Source: Ecdyonurus torrentis (taxonomy: Eukaryota > Arthropoda > Insecta > Ephemeroptera > Heptageniidae). From it: a stretch of DNA of 64,000 bases. Made by a program: the position numbers and the translations under genes. The stretch covers positions 23,544,291-23,608,290 of the forward strand of contig OX439127.1 in assembly GCA_949318235.1 (NCBI GenBank), in the 5' to 3' direction. The notes beneath the pieces were generated by a model. That model saw nothing but the letters and a program-made list of their open reading frames with translations, was not told the origin of the DNA and searched no databases. This document shows positions 27,919-42,085 of the stretch, piece by piece (position 1 is the stretch's first letter; each line of letters starts with the position of its first letter).

Positions 27919-28202
27919 TAAGTCTCATACGATGCAACCCACTCGACTAGCCTCCCTCTTACTTTTCTTCAACCCGCCAGCCCTTCACTTTTACCACCCT
28001 CTACAACTCATCTAGTTTATGAGGGGCAATTTTGAAACTGCAGAGAAGAGTAGTGGAATAGAGAGAGAGAGAGACAGAGATATTTTGAGTAAGACAGAGA
28101 TAAAGTTTTTAGAGTCGTAATATCGTATATCCAGCACCCCACAACCCACTCTTTTCTTTCAACTTCTAAACCTAGAAATAAAAATACACAAATATATTTC
28201 AA

Positions 28203-28204
28203 AT

Positions 28205-28283
<79 letters not shown>
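28203..28283. repeat. (TA)n microsatellite
   Basis: TA array with one ATAATA slip near its start. A 19-nt poly(T) follows at 28300-28318. Confidence 0.95.
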
Positions 28284-28284
<1 letters not shown>

Positions 28285-28725
28285 GTAACATCAAAGAAGT
28301 TTTTTTTTTTTTTTTTTTGGAATTTTAATTTAATCAGCTTTTTTATAAGACTTCAAAATATTCGTAATTATTAATAATAAGCTTTTTTTTTAATTCATTC
28401 TTTTTCTTTAACTTACATTTTTTTAACATCTTTTTTTAGCTTGTTAAAATATATTGTAAGAAATTCTTTGAAAGTTGACAATCGCAATGCGTAATACAAG
28501 GCGCGGGTACCAGCATACGATATATTTACATTCTCCCAAACAGTCTTTCTGTGATTCTAGATTTTCTGCCTCCTAGACAAATACTAAGGAAAATGTCTTC
28601 AAAGTTGCTTCATTCAAAGCATTATATTAGGTCTACTTTCAGACTGCTTCAGTAGTTACAAAATAAGTTTCACTTAAAAGAACTTCTATTCCTTCTATGT
28701 AAATAAATTTTATACCAATCCTTTC

Positions 28726-28839
<114 letters not shown>

Positions 28840-29193
28840 AATACTTTTCATTACTTAAGAAGTTTATGCACGCTTTGATCCAAAATACATTATAAAATTG
28901 AATAATCAGATCTACTAAAACAGATTAAAAAATTTGTAAATACACAATAAACATTAAGAAAAAGATTATATTATATGAGATTTTTGATTTCTTAATAATA
29001 TTAACAAAAAGAAATTAAAATGTACAATTAAATTTAGACAATCAAGAGAACTTTTACTATTACATTGCATTTTTTTATTATCTTCTTCATAATTGTCTAT
29101 TAATAGCCATGAATATACACAAAAAAAATATAACTATCAAATAACCCTCTTTCATTCATTCACTCATTCCCTCTCTCTTTCTCTCTCTTCTCG

Positions 29194-29228
29194 TTTTTTT
29201 TTTTTTTTTTTTTTTATTTTTTTTTTTT
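29194..29228 (-). repeat. Poly(T) run with one A
   Basis: 22 T, one A, then 12 T, preceded by CT-rich sequence. Confidence 0.93.
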
Positions 29229-29464
29229 AGCATATTATAGTTTGAGCGAGAAAATAAAATAGTATACAATTTAAGAAGGGGAGACAATTTTTTTCAAGTA
29301 CGTACATTCAGTAAAGATACATTCAGTATAGTTTACCTTGTTTGTTTTCAAACAAACACTTTTTTTCCTGCTTTATCTACTTCTGATTGACATAAAAATA
29401 ATATATAAACAAAGTTTTAAGGGCAATTTTTGACTCTAAACTTATTATTAAATCACTATAAGAG

Positions 29465-29467
<3 letters not shown>

Positions 29468-29495
<28 letters not shown>
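29468..29495 (+). repeat. Poly(A) run, 28 nt
   Basis: Uninterrupted A run. Confidence 0.95.
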
Positions 29496-29498
<3 letters not shown>

Positions 29499-29930
29499 AT
29501 TTACGTTTAATGAACTTCTTGATGTGACAATCTTCTTGTTTTAACAAGAATCCTGAATAAAAGTTTCTGAGAAAAAAAAAGGGAAGAAAGAAAAAAAACA
29601 CAAAAAAAAAAAACACGAAATTTTTCATTTTTATAACATAGTTATAAAAAGATATATATAAAAAAAAGAAAAAAAGAAAAGAAAAAACTTTGCAAAAAGC
29701 ATAAAAAAATACATCTGGTTATAATCACCAATTTATTTTTTGTAATGACAAAAAGAAAGAGAGAGAGAGAGAGAAACTGTTTAATTTATTTTTTGTTGAC
29801 TATGTTTATATAAAAAAGACCAATTAAAATACAAAGTACAATAATTACTAAGATTGATATGTAGTAAAAAAAGTTTTTATGTTACAGCTCTTAAGCACCT
29901 TAAACTTTTAGAACAAATAAATCCTCTTAC

Positions 29931-29952
29931 TTTTTTTTTTTTTTTTTTTTTT
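29931..29952 (-). repeat. Poly(T) run, 22 nt
   Basis: Uninterrupted T run. The Lys-rich end of the minus-strand frame at 29908-30159 comes from it. Confidence 0.95.
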
Positions 29953-31176
29953 AATTACATTACTAAAATGAAGGGACATTTTTTTTGTATTATTTAATAA
30001 TGTATTATAAATTTTATAAATAATCTGTTCATGACACAAAATTATTATATATTTTTTAAGAAAAAAAATATATAAGAACATTACAACGTTAAAGAAGAGA
30101 AAAAAGTAATAATAACCGCAAGATGCAAACGTAATATTGATTATCCCATTCTTTCTCACGCTAATACGTTAGTGCTATAATATCTTTCGTAGTTGAGCAG
30201 CAAATGTACTGCAAAATATTTTTCAAGAGCAAAAAGAAAAAAAAATCACAACTATAGTTTATTTCCTTTTCCAATAATAAATTAATTATGATATTATATT
30301 GAATAAAATAAATTTAAAATATAAAGTATACTTATAAATTTTTTCATCTATACCTAATTGATAGACATTGAATTTATTGAGGTGTAAGATATTCTTGAAA
30401 AATCTCCAACTTTGTGGTAGCAGTAGCCAAGGAGGGTGGAAAAAAAAATAAAGAGAGAAAGAATTTTTTATGCATAAATTAAAGGAGCGTAAATTATCAT
30501 GTCCGAATAATTTGCAAGTGAAATGATTTTTATTATTTTAGGATTCAGCGATGCTTATAAGCTATAAAACTGGAGGGAATATAAAATTTTGTAGGAGGGA
30601 TTTTTTTTTTAAAGAATACAAACATTTTTCTTTCTTGAAATGATCGTTATAATGAAATGTAAATATTCTTGAAATTGAAACATAATAATTCTTAGCTCTG
30701 ATATTATACTGCAATACAGCAAAAATTAATAATCAAATTTTAAAATACCTTATAATTTTACTATAATATTATAATTAACCAATAATTAATTATCTTTTAA
30801 ATAATCCAATTTTTAATTACCACATCTTAACGTAATGTTTATAATGAAATAATAAAATGAAGTTTGTTGCCTGTTGGTCCAAAATTAAATTGTGGTTTAC
30901 TCCAGGCTAAACTATTAACAACTAAATCTGCATAAAACAACACTTATAAAAACTTAATAACTTTCAAACTGCCCACTAATTACATTGCATAATTTCTTAC
31001 TAAGTATCACATGCTTTTAAAAATCTATTTCTATTATGCATAATATATTGTTAGCTATTTAGAAGCATGCTCATCTACGCGATATAATATAAACAATGCA
31101 GAAACAAACAAGTAAGTCTAATGCAGATATAAATTTTCCACTATAAAATAAAATGTTCTTGCAACATACATTTTAA

Positions 31177-31304
31177 ATTTATTTTAGTAGTGTAAAAGAT
31201 TCTCAAATTTATTGTATTGAATATACAAGTGATTCATGTTTATTTATTTTATTTATTTTAGTAGCGTAAAAGATTCTCAAATTTACTGTATTGAATATAC
31301 AAGT
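31177..31304 (+). repeat. Direct duplication, two 54-bp copies
   Basis: 31177-31230 and 31251-31304 match at 52 of 54 positions (differences T/C in TAGTGTAA versus TAGCGTAA and ATTGTA versus ACTGTA). The period is 74 bp, with a TTTATTTATTTTATTTATTTT bridge region. This is a simple tandem duplication, probably slippage across the TTTA-rich bridge. Confidence 0.93.
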
Positions 31305-32186
31305 TTAGGTATACAGGTGACTATCCATTTTAATTTTCAATCCATAAAGTAAGTTAAAGATTACATAAAACATGTGTGTATGTGTGTGTGTATATATATA
31401 TCTTCTCACTTCAAAATTTGTGCTGTAATTTAAATAAACTAGTATTATTCTTGTTAATATATCATAATATATTAATATTTCTATAATACGACTATACTAT
31501 ATTTACTACGTTACTATTTAACACACGTTACACTTAATTTTGCTTTGATGTGCGATTTCAAGGAGACAATTTTTGTTCTTTAAAAGCCTTGGATATATAA
31601 CGCTTAGATCATAGACTCTGGTTCTAAACTTACAAAACAACTTTGTAGAAAAAAAATAATGAAAATAATTTTCTTTATTAAATTTTATATACAAGGTTCT
31701 ATATTACTGTATAAGCAAGGGTAATTGAATTATAATTTAAGAACTTCAGTATTTAATATTATAACTAGTATGATTTTTTAATTTTTATTTTAACTCAGTT
31801 ATCTTCATCGACTTTCAAGTAAGACACACACACACACTTATAACTGAGTATCTTTTTCTATAAGAAAAATAATGCTATAACGCAATAGCATTGTGTGTAA
31901 CATTACATTAAAACTACAAGTAGGTTTTCTCGTACGTGTAATGCTTGAGAAACCTTATTCTTTATATCTTATACTTTTTCCCTATCTTATTAATATTCAC
32001 AGCGGTTTTATTTTTACTAAAAACATTACTGATTCCCCTTCTTGACTATATATACCTCGAGTATCTTTTGCAATCTGTGTCTCCCATAATCAAATCCTTA
32101 AAATAAAGAATTTAAAATTTTCCCTTCTATAATCAACGTGGAAAAACTTTTAGTTGGTATTGTCTCATTTATTTTATGTTTTAATT
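31305..32186. other. AT-rich non-coding stretch
   Basis: Nothing recognisable beyond short TG, CA and TA tracts (31373-31400, 31825-31838). Confidence 0.55.
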
Positions 32187-32228
32187 CTTTCTTCTTCTTC
32201 TTCTTCTTTTTTTTTTTTTTTTTTTTTT
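32187..32228. repeat. (TTC)n plus poly(T)
   Basis: About six TTC/CTT units pass into a run of some 22 T. Confidence 0.92.
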
Positions 32229-32279
32229 AAACTAGTTTTCTTATTTTATAATAACATTAGTACGTTATACTCTAAAACT

Positions 32280-32284
32280 ATTAT
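32280..32284. repeat. Left target-site duplication ATTAT
   Basis: Directly abuts the left terminal repeat of the MITE-like element and is matched by 32402-32406. A 5-bp AT-rich match could also be chance. Confidence 0.6.
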
Positions 32285-32401
32285 GGGCTGTTCACAATGA
32301 CTTGAAAATTCACATAACTCTTAAGTGAAGATACAACAATCAATGTTATTTGGAATCTTACGTGAAAGTTATGTGAATTAACGGGTCATTGTGAACAGAC
32401 C
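32285..32401. mobile_element. MITE-like fold-back element, 117 bp
   Basis: The two halves are imperfect inverted repeats: about 48 bp on the left (32285-32332) and 47 bp on the right (32355-32401), with a 22-bp loop. The outer 17 bp, GGGCTGTTCACAATGAC on the left and the complement of GGTCTGTTCACAATGAC on the right, differ at one base. The element is flanked on both sides by ATTAT (32280-32284 and 32402-32406), which reads as a 5-bp target-site duplication. No coding capacity. This is the structure of a non-autonomous DNA transposon. The superfamily is not settled: the ends recall GGG..CTGTT-type termini, but a 5-bp duplication does not fit the 2-, 3- or 8-bp classes well. Confidence 0.82.
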
Positions 32402-32406
32402 ATTAT
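32402..32406. repeat. Right target-site duplication ATTAT
   Basis: Directly abuts the right terminal repeat of the MITE-like element and is identical to 32280-32284. Confidence 0.6.
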
Positions 32407-32753
32407 CTGTATTCTTTTATATAAACTAATACAAATAGAAAAACATTTCACTGAGAAATTGCTTGTTATTATTTTTTTACATCATGTAAAAAAAAAAAAT
32501 AATAATATATTTTATATCAATAAAAAAAACATGACTCTTACATATATGTTTAAACCCTTCAAACTTTATGTATTTAAAAATAATTATAATAAATACAAAA
32601 AGTAGTTAACTTTTATGTTTTATCAAATCTTATACAGTATTTATTGAAAAGAAGAAAAATTGCTTTTTTAAAATTTAATACGTAATCAATAGTTGTCAAT
32701 AATTGTCACATTTTAGACAAGCAACAAAAGTTTTCGTAAAAAAAAAAAGTAAA

Positions 32754-32761
32754 TGACGTCA
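32754..32761. promoter_or_regulatory. CRE-like palindrome TGACGTCA
   Basis: Perfect palindrome at the start of repeat locus B. The identical flank TAAA is shared with the copy at 20313. Confidence 0.35.
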
Positions 32762-33130
32762 TAAAACATAAAGATAAAAAAAAAACTTAATTGCAGATTA
32801 TAAACAAACAAAAAAAAGTTTAACACTTTTATGAAACGATTTTTTTTAAAGTCATTGAACTTGGTTTGAGTAAACTTTTTTCTTGAGGTCATAACTTTGA
32901 GATAAAGATAGAGAAGAAGTTAAGTTTTGGGGTTGGGGGTTTTAAATTTTGCAATGAAAAGTTTTATTTTTTTATATCATCAGGACTAGGTCAAAGTAAA
33001 GTGTGGGTGCGTTAAAGAATAAGAAAAGTTTTTGACCTATAGCCCAAGTTTAAGTTTTTCCCGAATACAAAGTAACTAGTGCAGTTAAAAAGTTAAGGAC
33101 TTTCTAAATAGTCCCACGAAACTAAGTCAA
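32754..33130 (+). repeat. Dispersed repeat family, locus B
   Basis: Shares with locus A (20313-20560), in the same order and orientation: TGACGTCATAAA at its start, AATGAAAAGTT (32953), ATCAT...GACTAGGTCAAAGTAAA (32976-33000), CCGAATACAAAGTAACT (33061-33077) and GTTAAG...TTTCTAAA (33092-33108). It carries about 130 bp more than A between the first two blocks. The copies are old (many differences). No open frame or terminal repeat is evident. Confidence 0.55.
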
Positions 33131-33271
33131 ACTCTTCAGTCTGGCTAAGTTAAAGGGAAAACTAAACTTCTTGATATATAAAATATATACATGATAAAAG
33201 ATGAGTGCACTGTTTCATATTATGTATATGGGCTAAACTATTAAAAAGTAAGTTAACACTTTAATTAGTAT

Positions 33272-33298
33272 TCTCTCTCTCTCTCTCTCTCTCTCTTT
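33272..33298. repeat. (CT)n tract
   Basis: About 12 CT units. Confidence 0.93.
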
Positions 33299-34470
33299 CC
33301 AACAATTTCAAGGTTATATTAAACTAAGTTTGATATATTGATATCTATGTACTTCAATTGTTTATTTATATTTATTTTTAAAGAGTTTCATGTGGTTATT
33401 AAATTATAAAAGTAACATAATTTGCCAATCTTGTACATGTATACTACTTACTGTAATATTTTTACGTGATTGAAATCTTGAGAAATAACATCTTAAGAAA
33501 TCACTCATCAATCACATTTTTTTTTTAACTGCAAATTTTATTAATTTCCTTTTTAATAAGTATTTTGTTAAAAGAAAAAACAAAACCGTAAGATCTTTTT
33601 TTTTTTTTTTTTTTTTTTTTTTCTTTTTCTTTTTTTTTACATTAACTAAATAATCTTACTCAGTTGACCAATGAATTTTAAATAGTATCTTAGTATGTAA
33701 TAAAAAATAATAAAAAAAAAACATTCAATATGCAAGTGAAAATATAATTTGTTACTAAAACAGGACTCTCTTACAGCTTTAAATTTGCATATTCATAAAG
33801 GTTATTTATCTCATCAAATATTACAATGTATCATAACAGATATTAAATATCAAAGATACTCTCAATTTAAATTATTAGCATTAATAAATAACAACTATTC
33901 ATGAACAAACAAAAAAATTGTAAACAGTAAATATTATTAAATTTGTATTTTAAATTGATTTTGTTTTGTTTTTATTGTAATTTATAATAAAAATTTCAAT
34001 GTTTTGTTAATCTAGTATTGATTAAAAAAATGTCATTAAAATTTGACGAGTATCATAAAATTGTTTTGTTTCATTTTATATATAATAAATTAATGAGTTT
34101 TTTTCAATTTCAAAGATAGAATAAATTTTTATTAAAATTATTGAAAAAACTATCAAAGTTATTTGTTTGTAAAATAAAAGAAAGAAAAAAAAAAAAGCAA
34201 TTACTTAAAAAACAACATTCTTTGTATTTTGTGAAATATAATATAATATATATATTAATGAATTGCTTTATATGAAATCAATCTTGAGATAAAGTTAATG
34301 TAAAAGGTTTTTTAACCTCGAGGTTTACATTTAAAATTACATAAAAATTAATTATTAAAAAGCATCAAGAAATATACACATATATTATACTTATTTCATC
34401 ACATATAATAAATCGCGAGAAGAAAAAAAAAGGGTATATAAAAAAGGACAGAGAGATATCCAAGTGGACT
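33299..34470. other. AT-rich non-coding stretch
   Basis: No gene seen. It contains the poly(T) at 33596. Confidence 0.6.
33596..33638 (-). repeat. Poly(T) run, 27 nt, with interrupted tail
   Basis: 27 T (33596-33622), then CTTTTTCT and nine more T. Confidence 0.93.
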
Positions 34471-34480
34471 TAAAGGGTTG

Positions 34481-34770
34481 GACCAATGACGTAACGCATG
34501 CGCTACATTCAACCAATGAAACTATATGGATACCAAGAGCTCTTACCCAATGGTAAAGGGGCTAAAAGTTTTCTAACTTTCCTAACAAACAAAAAAAAAA
34601 AAAAAAAAATACAAAAAAAGTTTTTGAACATAGCTAAGGGTCAAAGGAACGTTGGGTTAAAAAATATTGAACAAGGCAGCAGCAAGCAAGCTAGCAAGGC
34701 GCGAGGGTAGGCGGGAGGCGCGGGCGATGCGGAGCTGGAAGAGCCCGTGACGTACGAACGTAACTCATAC
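34481..34770. promoter_or_regulatory. Best promoter-like island (CCAAT, CRE, NRF1-like)
   Basis: Within 70 bp lie three CCAAT boxes (34483-34487, 34513-34517, 34547-34551), a CRE-like TGACGTAA (34487-34494) and an NRF1-like GCATGCGC (34496-34503). About 150 bp downstream is a GC-rich, CpG-containing stretch (34670-34760) with GGCGCGAGGGTAGGCGGG and another CRE-like TGACGTAC (about 34748). Such clusters mark CpG-type promoters in animals. The direction of transcription and the start are not visible. Short frames on both strands show no recognisable domain. Confidence 0.42.
34591..34609 (+). repeat. Poly(A) run, 19 nt
   Basis: Uninterrupted A run inside the promoter-like island, between its CCAAT cluster and its GC-rich part. 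Confidence 0.93.
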
Positions 34771-34839
34771 TTCTCCTCTTGAGAATTCAAGTATTGCTGC
34801 CTCCTTTTTTTTATATTTTTCAAAGCACACATGAGTGTG

Positions 34840-37250
34840 GCTGCCGTACTTTATTACAAGTTTTCTGCTCATACATGAAAAATATTTTGTTGACTTGTTT
34901 TGTTATAAGGACATTTTATTAACTTTTTTATTTTAAATAATTTAAATGTTTTTATTTCACATAAAAAGTAATGTATTATTGATTTTCAATTTAAAACAAA
35001 GGGAAAAAATGAGCTGTACATTTATTGACTTTGAATGCAATTTTAGAATATATTTATATAAAGAGAGAGAGAGAGAGAGGAAAAAAAGATATCTATGTAG
35101 AGGGAAACGTAATGTTTGATGAGAACTCAAGAAGGAGAGAAAGAGCAAGAGAGTAACTTGTTGATTGAAGTTTTGAAATTTGCATATTTACGTCAACTAG
35201 AGCTTACAAAATATGCTTCCTTTTACGCCAACATCAACTTTAATATTGAAGCAAAAAAATAAAAAGCAATCATTGGAATAATTTTTCCTTTTGCTCTTTA
35301 TTTCATTGTTATAGAAAAATGATGTTATAATTAAATTGAGCATTTCTACATTCCCGTGTAATTGCATATTTTCTTAGATATAAATAGTTGGAAAGTAAGT
35401 TTTGTTTTCTTGCATCTATCTTGGTGTCTTAATAGTTTTGACTTTTTTATGTTATAAATTAAAACAATTAAAAGAGCAGAGTACAAAAGTCTGAATTCTG
35501 TCGAAGTTTCTTCCTATTATTTTCTTCCTTATTCAAAACTTGCTTATATAATGAATATGCTTCTATTAACCACGTTTATTTGCAAATAATAATAATAATA
35601 AATAAAAACGTTTGCAAACAAACAAAAGAATTATATTTCTAATTGAAGAATAAAATAGTTTAAGCTTCCATCTTAACAATTTCAGGAATTAAAAAGTTAA
35701 GTTTTATTTCCAAAAACGCTTTTTATAGAGATATTTAAAATATTTTATGCTGAAGACTTTGACAAAAACAATAATATAAAGCTCAAAAAGTTATAAGAAA
35801 CAAAATAATAATAGTTGCAATAAAAAACAATACATTGAACCAAGTTATATAATGATAAAAAGTTATGTAAGATTCGGTGAGAGCAAAAAAAGTAGAATGT
35901 TTCAATATAAAATTACGCCACAGAAGATATAGAAACCAATCAGATTTTATTTTATCTATAAAATGATGAGAAGGTTACCACACAAGTTTTTCATTTGGAG
36001 ACATAAGTTTTTCATCAAATTGTCTCTAGTGTTGTACATTATGAGAAAAAGAAAGAAAAATCATATATATATTTTATATAGCAAGATGACCAGTAAAGAC
36101 AGAAAATATAATATTTTGTTTCATTTTCCTCATCGTCAGATAGCTGCCTGGCTACAACAGATGTTGACATTACGGTTAAGGACAATTTTGACAAGCCCAG
36201 CTGTGGCAAAAATAGGAGAAGCATACAATCACATTACTTTTAGATTAGTATGACGTCATGGACCGCAAGGAGTCCTCAAGTAAACATTGACCACAAGAGT
36301 AAATATTAGTTCCACTTAACATCATCATAACTCGCAATTTACTTTCCTATAACCTATGCCATAATGCTAACGTAAATAATTTAATTAATTTATTTCTCAT
36401 AGTTTATTTTTGGTATTTCATATTATTTCTTACATTTCCCCCTTTTTTTCATCAAGTGATATATTTTTTTTATTTACTATCGATATACATGTTTATTTTG
36501 AATTTATATTATTTAGAAGAGCATAATTAAAATGTATGTACCTTCACTGTAGATATTTGTCGCTTTGGAAAGGCTCGTGCGAAGTTCAAAGGAAAATATT
36601 CAAAATGATAAGTGAAAACTAAATGTGACAATAATTACAATAATTATAAACATTGAAAAAAAATAAAAATAAAAAACTTTATAACTTATAAATAAAAATT
36701 ATTGTTTATTGTATTCAAAGATCTATGAATAGCCTTTCTAACCAGTCAGTGACATATATTTTATCATGAACAATCCTGTTGAAGGCATTTCTATTGTTAT
36801 ATATTTAGGTATAATATCTTGCATTCCGTGTATTTTTATTCTGTACATCGTATCACGTTAACATTACGTTATGTGTTAACGTATATTAACATTTGATGCG
36901 CTTGCTCCACAACTAAAGGTACTTGAAGGAGCGTTCAAGTCTACAGCGGTCACTTTTCCTTTCGCGCCTGCAAAAACTTTTGTTTATGCAACGTGTAAAA
37001 CACAAGTACGCAACTGGCTGCCTAACTTGCCAGGGGCTCCCCCTTTTTTTTTTTTTCTTCTTTATCGAGAAGTTTATCTTTTCAACTCTTAAGGAAATGC
37101 TAAATGTTAAAGTTTAATTCTTAATCTACACTTTAGTAATTTTCATCATATCTTTTTATTCTTAGATTATGTTATCATTTTTATTTCTATGTCTTTCATA
37201 AAGAGATATTCGTAATATCTCGTTTGCGTTCGAGTTTATTCGGTGTATAC
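34840..37250. other. Mostly AT-rich non-coding stretch
   Basis: No gene supported. GA-rich patches lie at 35061-35150. 35930-36300 is of higher complexity, with a CCAAT near 35937, E-box-like CAGATG and CAGCTG near 36160-36202, and a perfect CRE at 36251. 36900-37040 is also more balanced in composition. The frames at 35963-36253 and 36923-37117 show no domain I can name. Confidence 0.5.
36251..36258. promoter_or_regulatory. CRE-like palindrome TGACGTCA
   Basis: Perfect palindrome at the end of the complex block 35930-36300. Confidence 0.35.
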
Positions 37251-37253
37251 TGG

Positions 37254-37254
<1 letters not shown>

Positions 37255-37304
<50 letters not shown>
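37255..37304. repeat. (CT)n microsatellite, 50 bp
   Basis: Perfect CT array, followed by a C-rich pyrimidine stretch (37320-37400). Confidence 0.96.
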
Positions 37305-37307
<3 letters not shown>

Positions 37308-37439
37308 AGTGAAACTTTACTTCCCTCCCATAGAGAAATTTTACCCTCCCCTTCTCTCTCTCTCCCCGCACCTCACTTCCCCTCTGCCCCTCGTGCTCAC
37401 TAGTTTCCCGAAAGCATGCTGTTGACTTGCTTCTAAGTT

Positions 37440-40134
<2,695 letters not shown>

Positions 40135-40536
40135 TTTTTTTTTTTTTTTTTTTTTTTTTTTGCTTGCTATAGTGTGTTATCGTGCTATACACCAATCCCA
40201 GTCCCAGTCAAGACATTATTGTCTTATCGACAGGTAAGGACTTTCCAATTAATGGAAAAGCACACACGGGCCGGCCACGGCCTAAGTACACAGCCCGGCA
40301 TTCGCCATGACAGCCTAGAGAAATCGTGGAAACATCTAGGCAGGCTGGTCGGTGCAATCACATCAATCATGCACCTCCCGAATACTGTGCGTCGTCATGG
40401 AATGCATGTAAACATGCATCGTGCAACGTGTTGTGCTCTCACACTTCACGTACGCACCCAGCAGTGGCTCGAACCTATACTCGGTGAGGAGTACAGAGTT
40501 GCGAGTCAGCTGCCTTAACCACTCTGCCATACCAGC
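40135..40536 (-). mobile_element. tRNA-derived SINE, about 400 bp
   Basis: Read on the minus strand, the element starts with GCTGGTATGGCAGAGTGGTT at 40536 and ends in a 27-nt poly(A) (40135-40161). The head contains a perfect A box TGGCAGAGTGG (40519-40529) and B box GGTTCGAGCC (40466-40475). Between them lies a class-II variable arm, TACTC and GAGTA around a CTCACC loop, so the parent was a Ser- or Leu-type tRNA. The acceptor and T stems have decayed. The unrelated body (40162-40455) is much richer in G+C than its surroundings and has small palindromes (GCATGTAAACATGC; GGTGCA...TGCACC). A clean target-site duplication is not evident. The 114-codon plus-strand frame over it is antisense and not a gene. 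Confidence 0.85.
40466..40529 (-). promoter_or_regulatory. Pol III internal promoter of the SINE (A and B boxes)
   Basis: A box TGGCAGAGTGG at 40519-40529 and B box GGTTCGAGCC at 40466-40475. Starts are about 54 bp apart, the spacing expected for a tRNA with a long variable arm. Both match the Pol III consensus, so the copy could still be transcribed. Confidence 0.8.
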
Positions 40537-41291
40537 TTGATTTGTATTTGTACCTGCTGCCTTAAGTAGTAACTTTTGTTTCCATAATAAATAATATAGT
40601 ACAAATCTGTGTAGTTTTTATTTTATTATTATTTACTTACAATTAATCTATATTTAATTTAATCATGATTTGTTAATCAGTTGTAAGCTATTATTATTTT
40701 TAAATTATTTAATAAGTATCGAGCAATAATTATTATTATCATTATTTTAGTTTAAATTCTATATAATTTCTTATTCTTTTGAAATTGATAATTAACAAAT
40801 AAATGTACAAAGTTTACTTTTAAGTACTTGCTATTTCAGTATAATTAAGATTTTTTTTCTTAAACAACTATTTCATTGACTCAATAATATAATGATATTA
40901 AAGATTTCAAGAAAAAAAATCTATTAAAGAATTTATAATAATATTTGTAATGAAGTTAGTGCAATTTTCTTTCCCTTGAAAGGGAAATTAATTTTTAATT
41001 TTTATAAAGGTATATTTACATACTAAAAATCTTATGAGTGGGTTGGATTCAAAATCAAAAGAATGACAATTTGTCAAAATTTCATTGACTGTCCAATGTA
41101 TGCACTATAGTATATTATCATTATCAGCTAGCTTGCAATTTTTAACAATTCTATAATATCGCATATAATATATTTACATAACTTTTCCCATTGAGACTCT
41201 AAAACTTATGCATTACGTAGCTATTTTATATCATCAGAGGTATAGTGAATGACAAAGCTCAAACAATAATTATACGTATAAGTATAGTATA

Positions 41292-41328
41292 AGTATAGTA
41301 TACGTATACACAGTATGTATACTATACT
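41292..41328. repeat. Hairpin with perfect 12-bp arms
   Basis: AGTATAGTATAC (41292-41303) and GTATACTATACT (41317-41328) around a 13-bp loop, inside a run of GTATA-type repeats (41270-41328). Probably a by-product of the repeat. Confidence 0.85.
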
Positions 41329-41852
41329 GTGCCACGGTGTAACATATGCAGGTACTTAATTTTTCACATTAACCTCATAAAAAAGGAAATGAGAAAACCT
41401 GTAATTATTTCAAAATACAATTTTTCCTTTATCTTCATCAAAATAAATATTTCTAATAATAGGTTTTTATTACAAGAATAATGAGTGTTTACGTCCACTG
41501 CATGGTAAAATGATATTTTTAAGTTATGGTTTTGAAGTATCGAAATAAAATATTTTAAAACTTGTATGAGTTGATTGAAGTAAAAGTTTTATAGCTGGCC
41601 TGTCGAAGTTTCTTTAACTGAGCATTGCACGCAGTAATTTGATTAAAATCTATATTAGTTCACTTCCATTGTTTATTATTATATAATTTTTTATACACTC
41701 TTATAGCTTTTATATTAAGACATCATTTATGCATTACGTGGCTATTGTTATGTCATATTATGTAATGTGATATTGGCCAAGGTAGTTTATGATTCAACGT
41801 AAACTTGCTGATGCACTCATGCATCAGTATAAATATACTATTTGTTTTAATA

Positions 41853-41860
41853 TGACGTCA
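41853..41860. promoter_or_regulatory. CRE-like palindrome TGACGTCA
   Basis: Perfect palindrome in ATATGACGTCATTACAG. Confidence 0.35.
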
Positions 41861-42067
41861 TTACAGAAAAAAAAAGCAACGAATTTATAATTATTTTGAA
41901 ATATTATTTTTCTATTTCCATTTATAATGAAGTAATTATATTATGCAGTTGAAAATTTTTCAATATTTGTATTACATATTAATATATACGTACGTATGTG
42001 TTAAAACAATAAAAACAATAACTTTTTCTTTTAAAAGCACGCGATATCAACGAAGTAAGTTTTCCCT

Positions 42068-42085
42068 CCCCCCCCCCCCCTCCCC
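42068..42085. repeat. Poly(C) run
   Basis: 13 C, one T, then four C: unusual in such AT-rich DNA and preceded by TTTTCCCTC. Confidence 0.9.

Larger units (their letters stand above)
28840..31170. other. AT-rich, homopolymer-rich non-coding stretch
   Basis: No gene seen. It is dense in A and T runs (29194-29228, 29468-29495, 29573-29770 mixed A/GA, 29931-29952). Confidence 0.6.

Noticed and set aside
40174..40518. 114-codon plus-strand frame, the most protein-like composition in the window
   Set aside because: It lies entirely within the SINE and is antisense to it. The absence of stops reflects the GC-rich SINE body.
40462..40536. Possible functional tRNA gene
   Set aside because: A and B boxes are intact, but acceptor and T stems do not pair and a poly(A)-tailed body follows, so it is a SINE head.
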